Shown: piece by piece, positions 57,651 to 64,000 of the stretch
Layout: the number at the start of each line of letters is the position of its first letter
Numbering within the stretch: position 1 is the first letter of the stretch
NCBI GenBank assembly: GCA_027625915.1
Contig: JANTQA010000036.1
Location: forward strand, 5,167,001-5,231,000
Reading direction: 5' to 3'
DNA from: Anaeramoeba flamelloides
Lineage: Eukaryota > Metamonada > Anaeramoebidae
DNA length: 64,000 nt
Notes under the pieces: model-generated
What the model was told of the DNA's origin: nothing
Seen by the model: the letters and a program-made list of their open reading frames with translations, nothing else
Databases searched by the model: none
Program-made: the position numbers and the translations under genes

Positions 57651-58861
57651 TATTTCCCAGATAAGATAAATTATCACCTAATGAAGAAACTCTAAAAATT
57701 GAAAAATTGCAATACAACCTTTTGAGATTAAAAAAAATTACCATACTTTAATGATCAGAACTCATTAAAGAGCAGAAACTCACCCAAAAATTCTTCTCTT
57801 TATAAAAAAAAACAAATTAATTCCAAATAGAGGAAAAAGAAACCTCAAATTTTTAATCGAGGTCGTTTCAATTTATTGGTCATTTTTGTAAGAATGAACC
57901 AATTTATAAGTATTCACATTCTCACCAAAAATTCTTCATAAACAAATAACCCTTTAATCTAATAATATTGTATCTTAAAAAGACAAAAATATCTCTTTTT
58001 TAAAAATTTTTTTTTTTCACTATAATTTTTTTTTATTTATTTTATTTTTAGTGTTAATATTAAGAGTTGAATGAAAGAATAATTTAATCTGGTAATGAGA
58101 ATATTTTGAAGTAAATATATTTTTTAACTTCAGATTCAATAAATATATAAAAAATAGACAGTCATTAGAAGTAGTTGGTACATAATTTTTTTTTTAATTT
58201 AAATAATTCTTAAAAAAATCAAATTAAAGATATCAATTTACTTTGTTTATGGAAAAGTCAGCCTAAGTGTTAAATAAATCAAACTAAATCAATAAATCTT
58301 CAACTTCATGAAAAATATTTTAATAAAAAAACAATATTTGCAAATTCTGTAATTTGGTATATACAGGAAAGAGATATGAATAAAATAATTCCTTTGTTTT
58401 ATTTTTTTCCATTTTTCCCCTCAATGAAAATTCTTTGTATTTGGAAGAAGCGTTACTCAGAAGACAAATCAATTGGTTACCTATTAATAATGGAAGTATA
58501 GAAACTATTGGGACGTGTAACTAGAAAATAAAAAGAAAAGACAAAAATAAAAATTGGAACCATCAAAAAAGTTTCGATCAAAAAGAAAAAAAAGGCAGTT
58601 ACTAAACAATTAGCTCTCAGCAAAGCTTTCATGATTTCTTAGAAACAATTTAATGATAAAATTTCAAATAAAACGATTGCGGCTGTTTTTTGAGTATTCT
58701 TGATAAAAATGGGTTGGTTTTTTTTTTTTTTTTTTTTTACTTTTACTTTTTGGTTTTTCAACCAAAAAATATTTGGTACTTACTTGATTCCAGAATATTT
58801 TTTTTTTTTTTTATCATCTAAATTACTAATCTTCCATTGTAATCAGTATGAGTACATTTAA
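57651..58861. other. Intergenic, nothing recognised
   Basis: A/T-rich with a 20-T run near 58719-58738. A hairpin TTTTTCAACCAAAAAATATTTGG lies near 58757. No gene. Confidence 0.4.
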
Positions 58862-60015
58862 ATGCCGTCAAGTGCCGTAGAGTGCCTAGATTTTCCAGAA
58901 TTTAAAAGAATGGAGAAAAGTCTAAAGATTTTGCTCAATTCTTTTAAATTCTGGAAAAGTTAACGTTCGTTTTTTTTTTAATTTTAGAAATGAAATGAAA
59001 ATTTAATAAATTTTCAGTTTATTTCTTAAATAGAAAAAAATTAACAGTGTATTTTCTTGAGGTTTTCTGTTTTATATGTTAATTGTTCTAGTTTTTTTCA
59101 AAATAATATTAACAAACAACAAATATATTTAAAAATACAGAGTTCCACTTCGATTTTAAAACTCAGAAATTTTACAAATTATCTAAACAGATACCCTTAT
59201 GTTATGAACCAAGATAAATCAAAATTTTGCAAATTATGTAAAAAATCAAAAAATTTGGATATCATTGAAGATTTGTATTATTTTCTCTGGAACTACCCAG
59301 CCTATGAAAATAATCATAGAATTTGGATATCTGAATTAAAAAAAATTAATATATCTAATATATTAAATAATAATAATATTTTTAATATTATTATTAAAAA
59401 AGATTCAATAGATTTATTATCACTCGTGGGTAATAGACTAATTTTCGAGTCTTTATTAAAATTTCTAAATAAAAATTTAGGAATTCGGGCCAACAAGAGG
59501 GATTAACAACTCCTCGGTTAAAAAATAAAAAAAAAGTGTTCTAGGTTTTTTTGAGGTTTACTATTTTATTTATGTAGTGTTCTAGGTTTTTTTTACTTAT
59601 TGAAATAAACAGAAAATATTAATAAATTTTCGGTTTATTTCGAAAAGTAAAAAAAACCTAGAACACTACATAAATAAAATAGTAAACTCAAAAAAACCTA
59701 AGGAAAATTTATTGATTTCCCAAATAAACAGAAAACTTATGAAAATATAACAGCAGTTTTTCCGAATTCAAAACATTGAATAAAATCTATGACTTTACTA
59801 TATTTTTTAAATTCTGGAAAAACTAACAGGAAGTGTCGTAGAGTGCCTAGCTTTTCTTGAGGTTTTCTGCTTTATCTGTAAAATCTATCCATTTTCCAAA
59901 TAAACAGAAAACTCAAGAAAAGCTAACGGCGGTTTTTTTCATTTTCAGAAATAAACTGAAAATTAAATAAATTTTCGGTTTATTTCTGAAACTAAAAAAA
60001 ACCTAACGGCTATTA
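58862..60015. repeat. Modular hairpin array 3, interrupted by a LINE fragment
   Basis: The left edge is GCCGTCAAGTGCCGTAGAGT. Palindromic modules follow: CTTTTAAATTCTGG with its partner, AAATAAACTGAAAATTAAAT with its partner, and TTTTCTTGAGGTTTTCTG with AAAACTCAAGAAAAGC. Spacers read GTAGAGTGCCTAG and CTAACGGCGG. The right edge is CCTAACGGCTATTAGAGG. The array is broken at about 59095-59520 by a LINE fragment. Confidence 0.78.
59095..59520 (+). mobile_element. 3' fragment of a LINE (non-LTR retrotransposon)
   Basis: An open stretch of about 135 codons ends in the pattern KFCKLCKKSKNLDIIEDL followed by YYFLWNYPAYENN, which resembles the C-terminal zinc-knuckle of LINE reverse transcriptases (CxxC...EHFLxxCPxY). 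The usual His and last Cys are Tyr here, so the knuckle is degenerate. An A-rich stretch (TTAAAAAATAAAAAAAAAG) follows, as at LINE 3' ends. Both flanks carry GTTCTAGTTTTTTT-like sequence, a possible target duplication, though the host array has that motif anyway. Confidence 0.6.
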
Positions 60016-61091
60016 GAGGATCTTTGATCACTCCCTTCAATCAATACAAAAATTAAATAGAATTATTTTTGAAATTTTTCTTTTTGCTATTTACATTCAA
60101 AAATTCAAATCGAAAAAGGATTGAGATCTTTTTTACTAAAAATTTCATTGCGGAAAAATGAATCATTATTTTAAAAATGCTAACTCATCTCTCTAAAGTT
60201 GACAAATGAAGTTGCTTATCAGGGCTTAATTGTATTTGTGTGTACATAATTACTTTATTACCTTTTGGAAAAAAAATAAATAAGTGTTACTATTCCCTTA
60301 AAATTAAAGCATATTCAAATATATTTAAAATCTTGTTTTATTAGGAAATCTTTGTTTAATCTTAAAAATTCATTTTTCATTGGTTTTGGAAAGATATTTG
60401 ATTTTTTTAATCTGCGGTTAGTATCATATTTGTGACTTGAAATAATAATTTTCACCTCTTAATTGCAAAATAATAATAAAATGTTCTTTTTGTTTCACTT
60501 TTTGAAGGATTTGAGAACGAGATCCAATCAATAATTAAAGTTCGCTTTTTTGTCTTAATAGTCCTAAATAAATTTTGTTTTTATTATTTAATTGAAAATC
60601 TGAAATAATTATCTGCATTTTAAAAATTTTGTTTTGGAAAAAATTTTTCATTTTAGGTTTTGATCAAAAAAAAAATGATGATTCTTATTTTATTTGAACT
60701 CATCCCCAGAGTATCTCCATGATCCTGTTTTTCATTCAAAAAACAAACAATTTGCAAAAGGAATTTATTAAATTAAATTTCTTTCTTTTGAATCAAAGAA
60801 AATAGTCTTCAGAAAGAAAAAGAATACAAAATTCCTATTCATATTTTTCTTTAATTGGCCATCAAATAGATTTTATAAAAATAAGTAAAGATATTATTTG
60901 TAATTCGTTCATTTTTTGAATCTGAAAAATCTATTCCACTAATGTTTGACAGATCGGTAAGCTCAATAAAAATAATTTGATTTTGAAAAGATGAAGAATC
61001 ACTTTTTTGTTTTAACAAAAATTAAATTCTAGATTCATTACTTCTAATTTTATTTCAATCTTAAATTCATCACAGACCTCTAACAATATAG
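60016..61091. other. Intron or 5' flank of the Rap-GAP gene
   Basis: No upstream exon is identified. The stretch ends in the acceptor CTAACAATATAG used by the first visible Rap-GAP exon. Confidence 0.4.
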
Positions 61092-63286
61092 TGGACATTT
61101 ATTTTGATTCTGACTCAGGAACTTCAAGTAAGGCAATACCTCAAAAAGAATCAAAAAAGAAAAAGAAAAAGAAAAAGAAAAGGACAAAGAAAGACCAATA
61201 CCAAGATAAAAACAAACAAAATACAAGTAAGAAATCTGTCATTGAATCCTGTCATCTTATTTTCAAATCCGAAGAGTGGATAACAGAATACGGTAAAAAG
61301 GGTGCCAACACAACAGAAATTGAACTGACTGAGGATGTTCATTCTTTTCAAGAGAAATTTGTTGGGAATGGTAATTATCACAGCTTTTTTGAGTTTAAAG
61401 ATTTGGAAGAAGTTTAAGATTTTTTGTTTTTGACTTTCCTATTTTTAATACTTTATGTTTTTTTTTATTTTTCATTTAATTTGTAATACACCTTCAGACG
61501 ATTCAATTTTTGCAGGAAAGCATCCGGAGTGGGGTGTTCTAATATTTTGTGTTTTAGAATTAAAAACAGAAAAAGAGTTTTTGGTTTTGTTGCTTCGAAA
61601 AGAAAAAAACAAATTAGCTACCGTCAAAAAAAAGGATCTCAAGATCGTTCTCTTTACAAATATGTGCAAACCTTCAAATTGAATAAAAATAATTCCCAAA
61701 TATTATCCAAAAATGTCAGGTATTCAAGACATTATTCACCTGTAAAATTGCCTAATTTTAATTACCCTTGTCTTTTATTAACCTCCAAATTCGGAATTTT
61801 CTTCTTCTTTCCCTTTCCTCTCCTCTCCTGTCTTTTCGATTTTTTCTCATCAAAATTAAATAAATTAAATGATCATAATCTATTTTTGTTTTATAGGGAT
61901 CCAGAAGCTGAAGAAAATGAAAAACTTTCTCTTGAAAATGAAACTGTTTGAATTTTTCTTATTTTGTTTTTTTGAATTAAACACTCCCTGTCTGACATTC
62001 CCTGACATTTATTATATTTATATCTAAAACCAAAAATTGTTCTTATTTCCAAATCTTTTGATTTTTTGATTTTCTGATTTTCTTGTATCTTTGAAAATAA
62101 AACCAAATAAAGAATTTAAATAATTTTAAGGTGGGGGTGATTTATGTGAAACCTAACCAAACAACAGAGAACGAATTTTTTCAAAATCGTAAGTGCCATT
62201 ATTTTATTTGATATTTAATCTTTCATTTTGTTTTTTTATTTATTCTCTTATTGATACCTTGTATTTAATTTATGTTTCATTCGAATAGAAAATGGTAGTC
62301 AAGAATTTAAAAAATTTTTAAAAATTTTGGGAGAAAAAATTAAATTAAAAAACTTTTATAAATATGCAGGTGGGTTAGATATTGAAAGTATATTTTTTGT
62401 TTATTTTTTGATTTTTTTTTTTTTTTTCAATCAAACAAGCCCTAATTCTATATTTTTGACTTTTAACTTTTCTTTATTTTTCAAAAATTATTAAAGATGA
62501 TTATGATGGAAAATATGCAATATATAACACTTATGAAAATTATGAATTTCTTTTTCATGTTTCAACTTTTTTACCATATGATAAAAAGGATAAACAACAG
62601 GTTAGGAATTTTACTTTTTTTTTTCCTTTTCTTTTTTATTTTTCCTTTTCATTTTCATTTTCTTTTTTCTTTTCGCTTTCATTTGGTTCTATTTCATTTT
62701 CATTTTATTTTTATTTTATTTTTTATTTTCCTTTTTATTTTTTTATTTCCATTTCCCTTTTTCTTTTCAAGTTCTTTTTCCTTTGACTTTTGCTTTTACT
62801 GTAATTTTTCTTTATTAAAGATATTCTTGAAATTATCAAATAATTTATTGGTAAAGTGGTTTTCTTTGATTAATTTAATTTTTAAAAAACTAGGTTTTTA
62901 TTGAACTTTTCAGAAAAAAATTTTTTTTATTGTAGGGTTGTTGATACTTGTTCATTTGATAAATAAAGGTTAATTTCATAATATCTAATACCATTAATAA
63001 ATAAATGCATTTTCATAATATTATTAATTAGTTAAAATAGTAGGAAGAAAAATTTTATATCTTGTATTACAACCAATAATAAAATAAAATAAAATAAAAA
63101 CATTTTTGTTTTTTATTCAAGAAATTATTTCAATTAATAATAATAATAAATTCTTTTTTTATAACTTTTCCTCAAACATTAAATAGATTTCAAGAAAAAG
63201 GCATATTGGTAATGACATTGTAGTAATAGCATTTTTAAATGGTGAAGTTCAATATGATCCACGTTGTTTTAATTCGCAGCAAAACC
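61092..63286 (+). CDS. Rap/Ran-GAP domain protein (both ends incomplete)
   Basis: Seven exons: 61092-61370, 61498-61719, 61897-61945, 62131-62188, 62289-62387, 62497-62600 and 63187-63286, joined by GT-AG introns of 101-586 bp. Rap-GAPs speed GTP hydrolysis on Rap-type GTPases by inserting a catalytic Asn. The domain order fits the family: FQEKFVGNDDSIFAGKHPEWG, then a beta strand GVLIFCVLELK, then GVIYVKPNQTTENEFFQNQN, GSQEFKKFLKILGEK, KYAGGLDIENDYDGKYAIY, EFLFHVSTFLPY, and RKRHIGNDIVVIAF. The Asn thumb is the N of HIGND. The N-terminal part has a run of lysines (residues 24-32 of the visible part). In the second exon the frame changes by one base inside the A8 run at 61626-61633: LVLLLRKEKNK is in one frame and SLYKYVQTFKLN, which fits the next family segment and the downstream phase, in another. 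The gene continues past the last exon, but no further exon is found before the window end. Confidence 0.92.
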
Positions 63287-64000
63287 GTAAAATTTTTTAT
63301 TTTTTCTTGTTTTAATATATAAGATCAGATATTCTTGAAATAATCAATACCTCAGAAAAATTTTTGTAATAATTTGTGTTACAATTAATTACTTTTACTG
63401 ATAAATTGCAAAAATTAAAAGAATGTATTAAAACTTAAATTGGTTTAAAATCTAATGAAAAGAGTTCATATATACATTATTTGTTGTCCAAAAAAAAAAA
63501 AAAAAAAAAATCTACTTCTTCTTAATTATTATTTCTGGGTATAATGTGTACTTTACAATCTAGCTATCCTTATTTTATTTTTATTACATAAATTTATGCT
63601 TCAAATCATCGATTCCACAATTATTAATTTACGATAGTAATTTCAAACTGCTTTGGTTTAAAATTATTTCATTAAAGTTTATTTTTTTTAATTTATTGTG
63701 AAATATCAATCTATTTTTTTCATAGGAAAGACAATTGAGTTCCATAAAAAATGATCAATAGTTTTTATTGTTTCTTCATGTTTATGTTTAAATCATTAAA
63801 AGACAAAATTTTTTAATTTTTTTTTATTATTTTAGTAATAGGGAAATTTCTGGAAATAATTTTTTCTTGAGATAATAAACGAGATTTCAAAAATTTTGAC
63901 TCACTTTATAATGTTAATGGAAGCTGTTTTGAGGGTTTATAACAGTATTCTTAACAAAAAATTTTTTCACTTTTTGGATCATAATCATTTTTTCTAATTT
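63287..64000 (+). other. Intron of the Rap-GAP gene running to the window edge
   Basis: Starts GTAAAA. Contains an A run (63491-63510) and the small repeat TTTTGACTCACTTTATAATG at 63895-63950, shared with 10808-10856. No exon is recognised. Confidence 0.6.

Noticed and set aside
59057-59094. Open frame upstream of the LINE fragment as its N-terminus
   Set aside because: These codons read through hairpin-array sequence (TTTTCTTGAGGTTTTCTG), so they are not part of the LINE.
61371-61417. Rap-GAP exon extended through HSFFEFKDLEEV to a stop
   Set aside because: The donor GTAATT at 61371 joins in the right phase to DDSIFAGKHPEWG, matching the family, while the extension gives no fitting phase.
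62497-62904. 135-codon open frame overlapping a Rap-GAP exon
   Set aside because: It reads the exon in the wrong frame and then a T/C-rich intron; the Rap-GAP frame is clear (EFLFHVSTFLPY).

Overview
The window is very AT-rich eukaryotic nuclear DNA. It is full of A and T homopolymers, has GT-AG introns and uses the standard code, with TAA and TGA ending recognisable genes. The gene content (a LIM protein, a Ras, an RGS-domain protein, a Rap-GAP, a TTP-like CCCH protein, RPB11 and a nucleotide/NAD-type mitochondrial-family carrier) suggests a free-living amoeboid protist with a large small-GTPase repertoire. An Anaeramoeba-like metamonad is my best guess, but this is inference: there is no rRNA or marker gene here to settle it.

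Layout. 1-569: end of a LIM protein (+). 4080-10252: a seven-helix membrane protein (+) with one 5.4 kb intron. 12531-16673: a mitochondrial carrier (-) in three exons. 17327-17908: an intronless, highly atypical Ras (+). 25858-26346: a CCCH zinc-finger protein (+). 31359-35569: RPB11 (-) in three exons, one intron being 3.8 kb. 39379-40056: an SGNH/GDSL hydrolase (-). 44450-45253: an unrecognised acidic protein (+). 49961-50274 (-, weak) and 50550-51149 (+): a possible divergent pair of unrecognised genes. 54601-55810: an RGS-domain protein (+), first exon not found. 61092-63286: a Rap-GAP (+) in at least seven exons, open at both ends. No operon-like arrangement is seen; the genes are islands separated by 1-7 kb of repeats. 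The Ras, Rap-GAP and RGS genes belong to the same general signalling world, but nothing in the sequence ties them to one pathway.

The space between genes, and the long introns, are built largely from short non-autonomous elements without coding capacity. Several families have short GGG-starting (or GG-starting) inverted ends next to TTAA, as expected for piggyBac-type target duplication. Two families have CAG-starting ends next to TA, as expected for Tc1/mariner type. Large foldbacks, a family with CAGTCAAAGGGG ends, a LINE fragment and a fossil scrap of a Ty1/copia element are also present. Three or four loci carry modular hairpin arrays with recurring spacers (GCCGTTAG, GTGCCGTAGAGTGCC), and I cannot assign these to a known element class. 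The most striking gene-level signals are the Ras with two canonical nucleotide-binding residues replaced, the duplication of the Ras 5' flank downstream of the gene, and a one-base reading-frame jump at an eight-A run in the Rap-GAP.
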